The notes beneath the pieces are model-generated. The model did not search any database. It had not been told where the DNA came from and saw only the letters and a program-made list of their open reading frames with translations. From positions 5,476,001 through 5,540,000 of the forward strand of contig NZ_CP108093.1 of assembly GCF_036188265.1 (NCBI RefSeq): a DNA stretch of 64,000 nucleotides, in the 5' to 3' direction. Each line of letters opens with the position of its first letter. The first letter of the stretch is position 1. The DNA is from Streptomyces sp. NBC_00247 (GTDB taxonomy: Bacteria > Actinomycetota > Actinomycetes > Streptomycetales > Streptomycetaceae). A program made the position numbers and the translations under genes. Positions 49,620 through 59,294 of this stretch are shown one piece after another.

Positions 49620-52600
49620 ATGCGCATCCACGCCTGGTCGCCCATGGACGGTCGCCCCGCCCAGCAGGGGATGTACGACCCCCGTAACGAGCACGACGCC
49701 TGCGGCGTCGGGTTCGTCGCCACCCTGACCGGTGTGGCCAGCCACGCGCTGGTCGAGCAGGCGCTGACCGTACTGCGCAACCTCGAACACCGCGGCGCCA
49801 CCGGCTCCGAGCCCGACTCCGGCGACGGCGCCGGCATCCTCCTCCAGGTCCCCGACGCCTTCCTCCGCGAAGAGACCGGCTTCGACCTCCCCGCAGCCGG
49901 CGCGTACGCCGTCGGCATCGCCTTCCTCCCCGCCGACGGCTCCACGGACGCCGTCGAGGAGATCGAGAAGATCGCCGGCGAAGAGGGCCTCGACGTCCTC
50001 GGCTGGCGAGAGGTCCCGGTCGCCCCCGGCCTCCTCGGCAAGGGCGCCCGCGCCACCATGCCCGAGTTCCGCCAGCTCTTCGTGGCCGACGGCACCAGCA
50101 CCGGCATCGCCCTGGACCGCAAGGCCTTCGTCCTGCGCAAGCGTGCCGAGCGGGAGGCCGGTGTCTACTTCCCGTCGCTCTCCGCCCGCACCCTCGTCTA
50201 CAAGGGCATGCTCACCACCGGGCAGCTGGAGCCGTTCTTCCCCGACCTGTCCGACCGCCGGTTCGCCACGGCCGTCGCACTCGTCCACTCCCGCTTCTCC
50301 ACCAACACCTTCCCCAGCTGGCCGCTGGCACACCCGTACCGCTTCGTCGCCCACAACGGCGAGATCAACACGGTCAAGGGCAACCGCAACTGGATGAAGG
50401 CCCGCGAGTCGCAGCTCGCCTCCGGACTCTTCGGAGAGGCCGCGCTCGACCGCATCTTCCCCGTCTGCACCCCGGACGCCTCCGACTCCGCCTCCTTCGA
50501 CGAGGTCCTGGAGCTGCTCCACCTCGGCGGACGCTCGCTGCCCCACTCGGTGCTGATGATGGTCCCCGAGGCGTGGGAGAACCACGACTCCATGGACCCG
50601 GCCCGCCGCGCGTTCTACCAGTACCACTCCACGATGATGGAGCCCTGGGACGGACCGGCCTGCGTCACCTTCACCGACGGCACCCAGGTCGGCGCGGTCC
50701 TCGACCGCAACGGACTGCGCCCCGGCCGCTACTGGGTCACCGACGAGGGCCTTGTCGTCCTCTCCTCCGAGGTCGGCGTCCTCGACATCGACCCCGCCAA
50801 GGTCGTCCGCAAGGGCCGCCTCCAGCCCGGCAAGATGTTCCTCGTCGACACCGCCGAGCACCGCATCATCGAGGACGACGAGATCAAGTCCGGCCTCGCG
50901 GGCGAGCAGCCCTACGAGGAGTGGCTGGAGACCGGCGAGATCGAACTCGGCGACCTCCCCGAGCGCGAGCACATCGTGCACACCCACGCCTCGGTCACCC
51001 GCCGCCAGCAGACCTTCGGCTACACCGAGGAAGAGCTCCGCGTCATCCTCGCCCCGATGGCCCGCACCGCCGGCGAACCGCTCGGCTCCATGGGTACCGA
51101 CTCGCCCATCGCCGCGCTCTCCGCCCGGCCCCGGCTGCTCTTCGACTACTTCACCCAGCTCTTCGCCCAGGTCACCAACCCGCCGCTGGACGCCATCCGC
51201 GAGGAGCTCGTCACCTCGCTGCGCTCCTCGCTCGGCCCCCAGGGCAACATCCTGGAGCCGACCGCCGCGACGTGCCGCAGCGTCACGCTGCCCTTCCCGG
51301 TGATCGACAACGACGAGCTCGCCAAGCTGATACACATCAACGCCGACGGCGACATGCCGGGCATGAAGGCCGCCACCCTGGCCGGCCTCTACCGCGTCGG
51401 CGGCGGCGGCGACGCCCTCGCCGCCCGCATCGAGGCGATCTGTACCGAGGTCGACACCGCCATCGAGGACGGCGCCCGCCTCATCGTCCTCTCCGACCGG
51501 CACTCCGACGCCGAGCACGCGCCGATCCCGTCGCTGCTGCTCACCTCCGCCGTCCACCACCACCTCATCCGCACCAAGCAGCGCACCCAGGTGGGCCTGC
51601 TGGTCGAGGCCGGTGACGTGCGCGAGGTCCACCACGTCGCCCTGCTGATCGGTTACGGCGCCGCCGCCGTCAACCCGTACCTCGCCATGGAGTCCGTCGA
51701 GGACCTCGTCCGCGCCGGTACGTTCATCGAGGGCATCGAGGCCGAGCAGGCCATCCGCAACCTGATCTACGCCCTCGGCAAGGGCGTCCTCAAGGTCATG
51801 TCGAAGATGGGCATCTCCACCGTCGCCTCCTACCGCGGCGCCCAGGTCTTCGAGGCCGTCGGCCTCGACGAGGCCTTCGTCGCGACGTACTTCAACGGCA
51901 CCGCCACCAAGATCGGCGGCGCCGGCCTCGACGTCGTCGCCAAGGAGGTCGCCGCCCGGCACACCAAGGCGTACCCCGCCTCCGGCATCGCGGCCTCGCA
52001 CCGCGCGCTGGAGATCGGCGGCGAGTACCAGTGGCGCCGCGAAGGCGAGCCGCACCTGTTCGACCCGGAGACGGTCTTCCGCCTCCAGCACGCCACCCGC
52101 AACCGCCGGTACGACATCTTCAAGAAGTACACGGACCGGGTGAACGAGCAGTCCGAGCGGCTGATGACGCTCCGCGGCCTGTTCGGCTTCAAGTCCGACC
52201 GCGCCCCGATCTCCGTCGACGAGGTCGAATCCGTCGCCGACATCGTCCAGCGCTTCTCCACCGGCGCCATGTCGTACGGCTCGATCTCCCGCGAGGCGCA
52301 CGAGACGCTCGCCATCGCGATGAACCAGCTCGGCGCCAAGTCCAACACCGGCGAGGGCGGCGAGGACTCCGACCGTCTGCACGACCCGGCACGCCGCTCG
52401 GCCATCAAGCAGGTCGCCTCCGGCCGCTTCGGCGTCACCAGCGAGTACCTCGTCCACGCCGACGACATCCAGATCAAGATGGCGCAGGGCGCCAAGCCCG
52501 GCGAGGGCGGCCAGCTGCCCGGCCACAAGGTCTACCCCTGGGTCGCCAAGACCCGGCACTCCACCCCGGGCGTCGGCCTCATCTCGCCGCCCCCGCACCA

Positions 52601-54179
52601 CGACATCTACTCCATCGAGGACCTGGCTCAGCTGATCCACGACCTCAAGAACGCCAACCCGGCGGCCCGCATCCACGTGAAGCTGGTCTCCGAAGTCGGC
52701 GTCGGAACGGTCGCGGCCGGTGTGTCCAAGGCCCACGCGGACGTCGTCCTCATCTCCGGCCACGACGGCGGAACGGGCGCCTCCCCGCTCACCTCGCTCA
52801 AGCACGCGGGCGGCCCCTGGGAGCTCGGCCTCGCCGAGACCCAGCAGACGCTGCTCCTCAACGGCCTGCGCGACCGCATCGTCGTGCAGACCGACGGCCA
52901 GCTCAAGACCGGCCGCGACGTCGTCATCGCCGCACTGCTGGGAGCCGAGGAGTTCGGTTTCGCGACCGCCCCGCTCGTCGTCTCCGGCTGCGTCATGATG
53001 CGCGTCTGCCACCTCGACACCTGCCCGGTCGGCATCGCCACGCAGAACCCCGTGCTGCGCGACCGCTTCTCCGGCAAGGCCGAGTACGTCGTGAACTTCT
53101 TCCAGTTCATCGCCGAGGAAGTCCGCGAGATCCTCGCCGAGCTGGGCTTCCGCACGATCGAAGAGGCCGTCGGCCACGCCGAACTCCTCGACACCGACCG
53201 GGCGATCACCCACTGGAAGGCCCAGGGCCTCGACCTGGCGCCGCTGTTCCACGTGCCCGAGCTCCCCGAGGGCGCGGTCCGCCACCGGATCAACGAGCAG
53301 GACCACGGCCTCGCCAAGGCGCTCGACAACGAGCTGATCAAGCTCGCCGCCGACGCGCTCGGCGCCGACAGCGCGGAGGGCGCCCAGCCGGTCCGCGCCC
53401 AGGTCGCCATCCGCAACATCAACCGCACCGTCGGTACGATGCTCGGCCACGAGGTCACGAAGAAGTTCGGCGGTGCGGGCCTGCCCGAGAACACCATCGA
53501 CATCACCTTCACCGGCTCGGCCGGCCAGTCCTTCGGCGCCTTCCTCCCGGCCGGTGTCACGCTGCGCCTGGAGGGCGACGCCAACGACTACGTCGGCAAG
53601 GGCCTCTCCGGCGGCCGCGTCGTGGTCCGTCCGGACCGCGGCGCCGACCACCTCGCCGAGTACTCCACCATCGCGGGCAACACCATCGGCTACGGCGCCA
53701 CCGGCGGCGAGCTGTTCCTGCGGGGCCGTACCGGTGAACGCTTCTGCGTCCGCAACTCCGGGGCCACCGTCGTCTCCGAAGGCGTGGGCGACCACGGCTG
53801 CGAGTACATGACCGGCGGCCACGCGGTCGTCCTCGGCGAGACCGGCCGCAACTTCGCGGCCGGCATGTCCGGCGGTGTCGCGTACGTCGTCGACCTGGAC
53901 CGCGACAACGTCAACCCCGGAAGCCGCAGCGCGGTCGAGGAACTCTCCGAGGCCGACGGTCAGTGGCTGCACGACGTCGTGCGCCGCCACCAGGAGGAGA
54001 CCGGCTCGACCGTCGCCGAGAAGCTCCTCGCCGAGTGGGCCACGTCGGTGACCCGCTTCAGCAAGATCATCCCGTCCACCTACAAGGCAGTGCTCGCCGC
54101 CAAGGACGCCGCTGAGCTCGCCGGTCTCTCCGAGCAGGAGACCACCGAGAAGATGATGGAGGCGGCGACCAATGGCTGA
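49620..54179 (+). CDS. gltB: Glutamate synthase (NADPH) large chain
   Basis: Converts glutamine and 2-oxoglutarate to two glutamates. 1519 aa. The propeptide ends before Cys28 (RNEHDACGVGF), the N-terminal nucleophile of the class II glutaminase. A central FMN barrel follows (SKMGISTVASYRGAQVFEAV; APGEGGQLPGHKV-type segment at about residue 960). The 3Fe-4S Cys motif is VCHLDTCPVGIATQ, and the C-terminal Gly-rich beta-helix contains GLSGGRVVV and TGGHAVVLGETGRNFAAG. ATG 49620 has GGGAGAG upstream; ATG 49644 is possible. It is coupled to gltD. Confidence 0.97.
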   Translation: MRIHAWSPMDGRPAQQGMYDPRNEHDACGVGFVATLTGVASHALVEQALTVLRNLEHRGATGSEPDSGDGAGILLQVPDAFLREETGFDLPAAGAYAVGIAFLPADGSTDAVEEIEKIAGEEGLDVLGWREVPVAPGLLGKGARATMPEFRQLFVADGTSTGIALDRKAFVLRKRAEREAGVYFPSLSARTLVYKGMLTTGQLEPFFPDLSDRRFATAVALVHSRFSTNTFPSWPLAHPYRFVAHNGEINTVKGNRNWMKARESQLASGLFGEAALDRIFPVCTPDASDSASFDEVLELLHLGGRSLPHSVLMMVPEAWENHDSMDPARRAFYQYHSTMMEPWDGPACVTFTDGTQVGAVLDRNGLRPGRYWVTDEGLVVLSSEVGVLDIDPAKVVRKGRLQPGKMFLVDTAEHRIIEDDEIKSGLAGEQPYEEWLETGEIELGDLPEREHIVHTHASVTRRQQTFGYTEEELRVILAPMARTAGEPLGSMGTDSPIAALSARPRLLFDYFTQLFAQVTNPPLDAIREELVTSLRSSLGPQGNILEPTAATCRSVTLPFPVIDNDELAKLIHINADGDMPGMKAATLAGLYRVGGGGDALAARIEAICTEVDTAIEDGARLIVLSDRHSDAEHAPIPSLLLTSAVHHHLIRTKQRTQVGLLVEAGDVREVHHVALLIGYGAAAVNPYLAMESVEDLVRAGTFIEGIEAEQAIRNLIYALGKGVLKVMSKMGISTVASYRGAQVFEAVGLDEAFVATYFNGTATKIGGAGLDVVAKEVAARHTKAYPASGIAASHRALEIGGEYQWRREGEPHLFDPETVFRLQHATRNRRYDIFKKYTDRVNEQSERLMTLRGLFGFKSDRAPISVDEVESVADIVQRFSTGAMSYGSISREAHETLAIAMNQLGAKSNTGEGGEDSDRLHDPARRSAIKQVASGRFGVTSEYLVHADDIQIKMAQGAKPGEGGQLPGHKVYPWVAKTRHSTPGVGLISPPPHHDIYSIEDLAQLIHDLKNANPAARIHVKLVSEVGVGTVAAGVSKAHADVVLISGHDGGTGASPLTSLKHAGGPWELGLAETQQTLLLNGLRDRIVVQTDGQLKTGRDVVIAALLGAEEFGFATAPLVVSGCVMMRVCHLDTCPVGIATQNPVLRDRFSGKAEYVVNFFQFIAEEVREILAELGFRTIEEAVGHAELLDTDRAITHWKAQGLDLAPLFHVPELPEGAVRHRINEQDHGLAKALDNELIKLAADALGADSAEGAQPVRAQVAIRNINRTVGTMLGHEVTKKFGGAGLPENTIDITFTGSAGQSFGAFLPAGVTLRLEGDANDYVGKGLSGGRVVVRPDRGADHLAEYSTIAGNTIGYGATGGELFLRGRTGERFCVRNSGATVVSEGVGDHGCEYMTGGHAVVLGETGRNFAAGMSGGVAYVVDLDRDNVNPGSRSAVEELSEADGQWLHDVVRRHQEETGSTVAEKLLAEWATSVTRFSKIIPSTYKAVLAAKDAAELAGLSEQETTEKMMEAATNG

Positions 54180-55632
54180 CCCCAAGGGCTTCCTGACCAC
54201 CGGGCGCGAGGTCGCGAAGACCCGCCCCGTGGGAGAGCGCGTCAAGGACTGGAACGAGGTCTACGTTCCGGGCTCCCTGCTCCCCATCATCAGCAAGCAG
54301 GCCGGCCGCTGCATGGACTGCGGCATCCCGTTCTGCCACCAGGGCTGTCCGCTCGGAAACCTCATCCCCGAGTGGAACGACTACGCCTACCGCGAGGACT
54401 GGACCGCCGCGTCCGAGCGCCTGCACGCCACGAACAACTTCCCGGAGTTCACCGGGCGGCTGTGCCCGGCTCCCTGCGAGTCGGCGTGCGTGCTCGGCAT
54501 CAACCAGCCGGCCGTCACCATCAAGAACGTCGAAGTCTCCATCATCGACAAGGCGTGGGACAGCGGCGACGTCACCCCGCAGCCGCCCGAGCGCCTCTCC
54601 GGCAAGACCGTCGCCGTCATCGGCTCCGGCCCCGCCGGACTGGCCGCCGCCCAGCAGCTGACCCGGGCCGGCCACACGGTCGTCGTCTACGAGCGCGCCG
54701 ACCGCATCGGCGGCCTGCTGCGCTATGGCATCCCCGAGTTCAAGATGGAGAAGTCGCACATCAACCGCCGCATCGAGCAGATGCGCGCGGAGGGCACCAA
54801 GTTCCGCACCGAGGTGGAGATCGGCGCCGACATGCCGGCCGACGCGCTCCGCCGCCGCTACGACGCGGTCGTCGTCGCGGCCGGTGCCACGGTCTCCCGC
54901 GACCTGCCCGTCCCGGGCCGCGAACTGAACGGCGTCCACTTCGCGATGGAGTACCTGCCGCTCGCCAACAAGGTGCAGGAGGGCGACCTGACGGTCTCCC
55001 CGATCACCGCCGAGGGCAAGCACGTCGTGGTCATCGGCGGCGGCGACACCGGAGCCGACTGCGTGGGCACCGCCCACCGCCAGGGCGCGCTCTCCGTCAC
55101 CCAGCTGGAGATCATGCCGCGGCCCGGCGAGGACCGGAACGCCAACCAGCCCTGGCCGACCTTCCCCATGCTCTACAAGGTCACCTCCGCGCACGAGGAG
55201 GGCGGCGAGCGGCTCTACTCCGTCTCCACCACCCACTTCGAGGGCGACGAGGACGGCAACGTCCAGGCGCTGCACCTCATCGAGGTGGAGTTCAAGGACG
55301 GCAAGCTGGAGCAGAAGGCCGGCACCGAGCGCGTCATCCCGGCCCAGCTCGTCACCCTCGCCATGGGCTTCACCGGCACCGACCAGGCCAACGGTCTCGT
55401 CGAGCAGTTCGGCCTCGGCCTCGACGAGCGCGGTAACATCGCCCGCGACGCCGAGTACGCGACCAACGTCGAAGGCGTCTTCGTCGCCGGTGACGCGGGC
55501 CGCGGCCAGTCGCTCATCGTGTGGGCCATCGCCGAGGGCCGCTCCGCGGCACGCGGGGTGGACCGCTTTCTGACCGGGACCAGCGCCCTGCCGGCCCCGA
55601 TCCGCCCGACGGACCGTTCCCTGTTGGTCTGA
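54172..55632 (+). CDS. gltD: Glutamate synthase small chain
   Basis: Electron-input subunit of GOGAT. 486 aa; ATG 54172 overlaps the gltB stop by 8 nt. N-terminal 4Fe-4S cysteines lie in CMDCGIPFCHQGCPLGN and PAPCESACVLG. The FAD site is VAVIGSGPAGLAAAQQL, the NADPH site VVVIGGGDTGADCVGTA, and the C-terminal VFVAGDAGRGQSLIVWAIAEG is the second FAD contact. It ends before two successive hairpins. Confidence 0.97.
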   Translation: MADPKGFLTTGREVAKTRPVGERVKDWNEVYVPGSLLPIISKQAGRCMDCGIPFCHQGCPLGNLIPEWNDYAYREDWTAASERLHATNNFPEFTGRLCPAPCESACVLGINQPAVTIKNVEVSIIDKAWDSGDVTPQPPERLSGKTVAVIGSGPAGLAAAQQLTRAGHTVVVYERADRIGGLLRYGIPEFKMEKSHINRRIEQMRAEGTKFRTEVEIGADMPADALRRRYDAVVVAAGATVSRDLPVPGRELNGVHFAMEYLPLANKVQEGDLTVSPITAEGKHVVVIGGGDTGADCVGTAHRQGALSVTQLEIMPRPGEDRNANQPWPTFPMLYKVTSAHEEGGERLYSVSTTHFEGDEDGNVQALHLIEVEFKDGKLEQKAGTERVIPAQLVTLAMGFTGTDQANGLVEQFGLGLDERGNIARDAEYATNVEGVFVAGDAGRGQSLIVWAIAEGRSAARGVDRFLTGTSALPAPIRPTDRSLLV

Positions 55633-55648
55633 CCCCCGATCGCCGGAG

Positions 55649-55670
55649 CCGGCCGTGCTTTCACGGCCGG
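55649..55670 (+). terminator. First terminator hairpin after gltD
   Basis: CCGGCCGTG-CTTT-CACGGCCGG, 9-bp perfect stem 17 nt after the gltD stop. Confidence 0.75.
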
Positions 55671-55778
55671 GCCCCGGAGCAGACGTCCCGTACAACGGCG
55701 TACGGAACTGAACGCGGCGCCTGCCTCGTCCCCGACCGGACTTGGGTGGGCGCCGTGGCGCGTCCGGGGCCGGCCCGC

Positions 55779-55836
55779 CGGAACACGGGAATGCCCGGCA
55801 CGGAATCGACTCCGTGCCGGGCATTCCCGTGTTCCG
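55779..55836. terminator. Very strong 26-bp bidirectional terminator between gltD and rhomboid
   Basis: Perfect 26-bp inverted repeat (55779-55804 with 55811-55836) with a 6-nt loop (ATCGAC), immediately before the end of the convergent rhomboid gene (55843). Confidence 0.92.
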
Positions 55837-55842
55837 CGGCTC

Positions 55843-56775
55843 TCAGCCGCCGGTCAGCGCGTTCGTCTTCCAGACCACCACGAGCACCAGCAGCACCACC
55901 AGCACCACGGCGGCGATGCTCTGGGCGAGGCCGTTGCGCAGCTTGGCCGGGGCGTACGCCAGGCCGTACATCACCAGGCCACCCGTGAGCAGGCCGCCGA
56001 GGTGGCCCTGCCAGGAGGTGAAGAAGGCGGAGAGCACCATCCACACCAGGAACCCGGCCATGAAGCGGTTCAGGGAGCCCACGTCGCGGCCCAGCCGCCG
56101 GCCGATGACGTAGAGCGCCGCCGCCAGGCCGAAGATCGCTCCGGAGGCGCCCACGGCGTTGGTGTCGGGTGCCAGTACGTACACCAGCACCGAACTGCCC
56201 ACCGCGGAGAGCAGGTACAGCGCGACGTAGCGGACCTTGCCGAGCTGGGTCTCCACGTCCCGGCCGAGGTTCCAGAGCGCCAGCATGTTGAAGACCAGGT
56301 GCATCACGCCGATCGACGAGTCCGGCGGCAGGTGCAGGAACGCTCCGGTCAGCAGCCGGTACCACTCACCGCCGACCACGCCGGTCGTCTCGAAACCGGG
56401 CGGCGTCCAGCCGTCGTACACGTACAGGGAGCCTTGGGAGCCGGCGGGGCCGGTGAGCGCCGCCCCGAGCATCCCGAACCGGTCCAGGATCTCGGGCTTC
56501 ACGACCTCGGCGACGTAGGCGAGGACGTTCAGCGCGATGAGCGCGTAGGTGACCAGCGGCTTCGTGCCGGACGGGACCCCGCCGCCGAAGAGGCTCCGGG
56601 CCTGGCGGACCGAGCGGTTGCCCTCCCGCACGCACTCCGGGCACTGGTGGCCCACCGCGGCTTCACGCATGCAGTCCGGGCATATCCGGCGGTCGCAGCG
56701 GGTGCAGCGGACATGCGTCTCGAACGACGGATGGCGGTAACAGGTGGGGGTGTCGGCGGGGGTGTCGGCCTCCAT
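55843..56775 (-). CDS. Rhomboid-family intramembrane serine protease with zinc-ribbon N-terminus
   Basis: 310 aa; ATG 56775 with AAGGAG 7 nt upstream (GTG 56790 would add 5 residues). The N-terminus has a Cys/His zinc-binding module (CYRHPSFETHVRCTRC, CPDCMREAAVGHQCPEC). The rhomboid core follows with ~6 helices: WYRLLTGAFLH (L1-loop/WR motif), HLVFNMLALW, the catalytic Ser in AVGASGAIFGL, and the catalytic His in WQGHLGGLLTGG. It cleaves transmembrane substrates, unknown here. The zinc module may bind a protein partner. It has its own promoter region (56776-57026), shared divergently with the VWA gene. Confidence 0.92.
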   Translation of the reverse strand: MEADTPADTPTCYRHPSFETHVRCTRCDRRICPDCMREAAVGHQCPECVREGNRSVRQARSLFGGGVPSGTKPLVTYALIALNVLAYVAEVVKPEILDRFGMLGAALTGPAGSQGSLYVYDGWTPPGFETTGVVGGEWYRLLTGAFLHLPPDSSIGVMHLVFNMLALWNLGRDVETQLGKVRYVALYLLSAVGSSVLVYVLAPDTNAVGASGAIFGLAAALYVIGRRLGRDVGSLNRFMAGFLVWMVLSAFFTSWQGHLGGLLTGGLVMYGLAYAPAKLRNGLAQSIAAVVLVVLLVLVVVWKTNALTGG

Positions 56776-57026
56776 GACCGGCTCCTTCACTGGGCGAGGT
56801 GGTGCGCGGTGCCGAGGTGACGGCGGCGATCAAGATAGCGAACCCGGAATTCGGACCATATGCCCGGGTGCCGGATGGCAGCCTGGGACCGGCACCGGAG
56901 GGCCAACCCGCGTACCGGACATGCCCGGAGCGCGGGAGCGGCGTGGAGGAACGCGGTGCCCTGCGAGGCGCCTGCATCACCGGATCGGATCGAACGAGAT
57001 CGGACCGGATCGGAACGGAGACAGTC

Positions 57027-57797
57027 ATGATCGGATCACCCCCGGCATCACCGACACCCTCGACCTCGCCGGTCGCGGGCCCCGCCTTCTCGCTCGACAA
57101 GGTGGCGGCGCGCGCCCCCGGCCTCGTCAGCCTCTACAAGTCGGCCGGGGTCTCCCTGCGTAAACACGGGCTGGACGGCAGCAGGGCGGCGGTCTACCTG
57201 GTGCTCGACCACTCGGGCTCGATGAGGGACTACTACAAGGACGGCAGCGTCCAGGCCCTCGCCGACCAGGTCCTCGGCCTGTCGGCCCATCTCGACGACG
57301 ACGGACGCGTTCCCGTCGTCTTCTTCTCCACCGACGTCGACGCCGTCACCGACATCGCGCTCGACAACCACGAGGGCCGCGTCGACGAGATCGTGGCGGG
57401 CCTCGGTCACATGGGCAGGACCAGCTACCACCTCGCGATGGACGCCGTCATCGACCACTACCTCGACAGCGGCTCCACCGCCCCCGCCCTCGTCGTCTTC
57501 CAGACGGACGGTGGCCCGATCAGCAAACCGGCCGCCGAACGGTACCTGTGCAAGGCGGCCCGGCTGCCGCTGTTCTGGCAGTTCGTCGGCTTCGGGAACA
57601 CGCGCGACACCCAGTTCGACTTCCTGCGCAAGCTGGACGAACTCGCCGTCCCCGCCAAGCGCGTGGTCGACAACGCCGGCTACTTCCACGCCGGACCCGA
57701 CCCGCGCACCGTGCCCGACGACCTGCTGTACGACCGGCTCGTGGCGGAGTTCCCGCTGTGGCTCGCGGCGGCCCGGGAGCGCGGCATCGTGAGGTGA
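57027..57797 (+). CDS. VWA-domain protein (TerF-like)
   Basis: 256 aa; ATG 57027 with CGGAG about 8 nt upstream. Residues ~60-230 are a von Willebrand A domain: MIDAS motif VLDHSGSMRDYY (DxSxS), a Thr in HMGRTSYHL and the Asp in VVFQTDGGPI. The N-terminal ~35 residues (SLDKVAARAPGLVSLYKSAG then VSLRKHGLDG) match the vWA-TerF-like proteins linked to tellurium/stress ter systems. No other ter gene is near. Its upstream region has several GGATCGGA-type repeats (56980-57015). The 3' end lies in a 19-bp tandem repeat. Confidence 0.88.
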   Translation: MIGSPPASPTPSTSPVAGPAFSLDKVAARAPGLVSLYKSAGVSLRKHGLDGSRAAVYLVLDHSGSMRDYYKDGSVQALADQVLGLSAHLDDDGRVPVVFFSTDVDAVTDIALDNHEGRVDEIVAGLGHMGRTSYHLAMDAVIDHYLDSGSTAPALVVFQTDGGPISKPAAERYLCKAARLPLFWQFVGFGNTRDTQFDFLRKLDELAVPAKRVVDNAGYFHAGPDPRTVPDDLLYDRLVAEFPLWLAAARERGIVR

Positions 57798-57833
57798 GCG
57801 CGGCATCGTGAGGTGAGCGCGGCATCGTGGGGT
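57777..57833 (+). repeat. Three tandem 19-bp repeats at the 3' end of the VWA gene
   Basis: GAGCGCGGCATCGTGAGGT is repeated at 57777, 57796 and 57815; the third copy has one change. The first copy encodes the last residues of the VWA protein and its stop falls at the start of copy 2. Confidence 0.92.
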
Positions 57834-57846
57834 GAGCCCGGGGGAG

Positions 57847-57862
57847 GCGTCCCCGGGGACGC
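57847..57862. other. 16-bp perfect GC palindrome in the VWA-PPOX gap
   Basis: GCGTCCCC-GGGGACGC, with no loop. Could be a weak terminator or protein site between the VWA gene and the PPOX-fold gene. Confidence 0.4.
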
Positions 57863-57981
57863 GTCGCGGGGGCGCGCGGCCGGACGCCGGGCCCCCTCAC
57901 CCGTCGCGGTGACCGGAGGGAGCACCCGTTGCGGCGACCCGCCGGAAATCCTGACAGGAGATGTCGGGATGAGGCGGTTCG

Positions 57982-58512
57982 ATGGCAGGCATGACACCGC
58001 ACACCCCCGCCGCCACGACCCCCGCCACCTGGGCCGACTTCCACGCGGCGGAGCCCGCCTTCGCCGCCACCGTCGAGAAGCGCTTCCGCCTCTACCGCCA
58101 CCAGGTGCTTGCCACCCTCCGCAGGGACGGATCGCCCCGGGTCACCGGGCTGGAGGCAGACTTCCGCTTCGGCGAGATGCTGCTCGGCATGATGCCCCGC
58201 TCCCGCAAGGCCCTCGACCTGTTCCGCGACCCCCGCTTCGCGATCCAGGCGAACCCCGGCCCGGACTCCGACATGGCCGACGGCGACGTACGAGTCGCCG
58301 GCCGCGCGATCGAGGTCACCGACCCTGCCCTGCTGGCCCGCTTCATCGAGGAGGCCACGCCTCCGGAGCCGTTCCACCTCTTCCGGGTCGACATCACCGA
58401 GGTGGTCCACACCGGCATGGACGGTGAGGAACTCGTCGTCCGCTCCTGGCGCCCGGGCCGCGCCCTGCGCACGGTCCGCCGGGGGAACGAGGGGCCGGCC
58501 GAGAAGGGCTGA
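57982..58512 (+). CDS. Pyridoxamine 5'-phosphate oxidase-fold protein
   Basis: 176 aa. Split-barrel flavin/deazaflavin fold: VEKRFRLYRHQVLATLRRDG then SPRVTGLEADFRFGEM, then LDLFRDPRFAIQANPG, typical of PPOX/F420-binding proteins that start with a 'L(A)TL..DG.P' strand. ATG 57982 (or 57991) follows GAGG about 9 nt upstream. Substrate and cofactor (FMN, F420 or heme) cannot be decided. It converges on the def gene only 10 nt away, with no hairpin between. Confidence 0.85.
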   Translation: MAGMTPHTPAATTPATWADFHAAEPAFAATVEKRFRLYRHQVLATLRRDGSPRVTGLEADFRFGEMLLGMMPRSRKALDLFRDPRFAIQANPGPDSDMADGDVRVAGRAIEVTDPALLARFIEEATPPEPFHLFRVDITEVVHTGMDGEELVVRSWRPGRALRTVRRGNEGPAEKG

Positions 58513-58522
58513 GGCCGGGCTC

Positions 58523-59200
58523 TCACGTCGCGGCCGGTCCTCGCGCGCCGAGTCCGGCCGCGCGCGCGGCACGGCGCGCGTGCACCCCGTCCGCCGCCTC
58601 GGCCATCTCCCGCAGGGCGGACCGCCGCTCCCTCCGGGTGAGCCGGTCGAGGTAGAGGCGGCCGTGCAGGTGGTCCGTCTCGTGCTGCAGGCAGCGGGCG
58701 AAGTACCCCCTGCCCTCGATCACCAGCGGCGCCCCGTCCTTGTCCCTCCCGCGTACGACGGCGAGGTCGGGGCGGGGCACCACCCGGTAAGGGCCCGGCA
58801 CGGAGAGGCACCCTTCCGCCTCGTCGGACAAGCGGCGCTGCCCGGAGGGGAGTTCCTCCAGCACGGGGTTGGCGATGTGGCCCACGTGCCGTACGCCCCA
58901 GTCGTCCGTGATGTCCCACACGAAAAGCCGCAGGTCCTCGCCCACCTGATTGGCGGCCAGCCCCGCGCCCTCGGCCACCTCGTTGGTGGCGAACATGTCG
59001 TCGATCAGACGGGAGAGCCCGGGCGTGCCGAAGGCGGTGACCTCCCGGCACGGGCGGTGCAGTACGTCCTCACCGACGACGGTGATCCGGCGCGCCTCGC
59101 CCCGTACGGCTTCCGGGACCCGCCGGGGGTACGAGGCGACGGGCACCCCCCGCACGTACACCCCGCCCCGCCCGGTGGGACTCACGTACCCGTCCGTCAT
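58523..59200 (-). CDS. def: Peptide deformylase
   Basis: Removes the formyl group from nascent N-termini; ferrous-metal hydrolase. 225 aa. Motif 1 GAGLAANQVG, motif 2 EGCLSVPG with metal Cys, and motif 3 CLQHETDHLHGRLYLDRL with the two metal His and catalytic Glu are all intact. The N-terminus has a ~30-residue extension (MTDGYVSPTGRGGVYVRGVP) and the C-terminus an Arg/Ala-rich tail, as in secondary Streptomyces deformylases. ATG 59200 has GAAGGG about 10 nt upstream. It is divergent from the HTH regulator and may be its target. Confidence 0.94.
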   Translation of the reverse strand: MTDGYVSPTGRGGVYVRGVPVASYPRRVPEAVRGEARRITVVGEDVLHRPCREVTAFGTPGLSRLIDDMFATNEVAEGAGLAANQVGEDLRLFVWDITDDWGVRHVGHIANPVLEELPSGQRRLSDEAEGCLSVPGPYRVVPRPDLAVVRGRDKDGAPLVIEGRGYFARCLQHETDHLHGRLYLDRLTRRERRSALREMAEAADGVHARRAARAAGLGARGPAAT

Positions 59201-59294
59201 GAAGATCAACGCCCTTCGTGCCCGCCGATCCCTGCGCGCCGCCCCGTACCCGCCGGGCGCCACCAGCCGTGGACCGGACTCACTTGACCAGAGG

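Noticed and set aside
49277..49687. Open frame in the gltB leader
   Set aside because: No ribosome-binding site, mixed codon bias, and it overlaps the gltB start in another frame.
49407..54245. A 1612-residue open frame on the minus strand opposite gltB
   Set aside because: Mirror frame of a high-GC gene; it carries no recognisable domain, and gltB on the other strand has full domain support.
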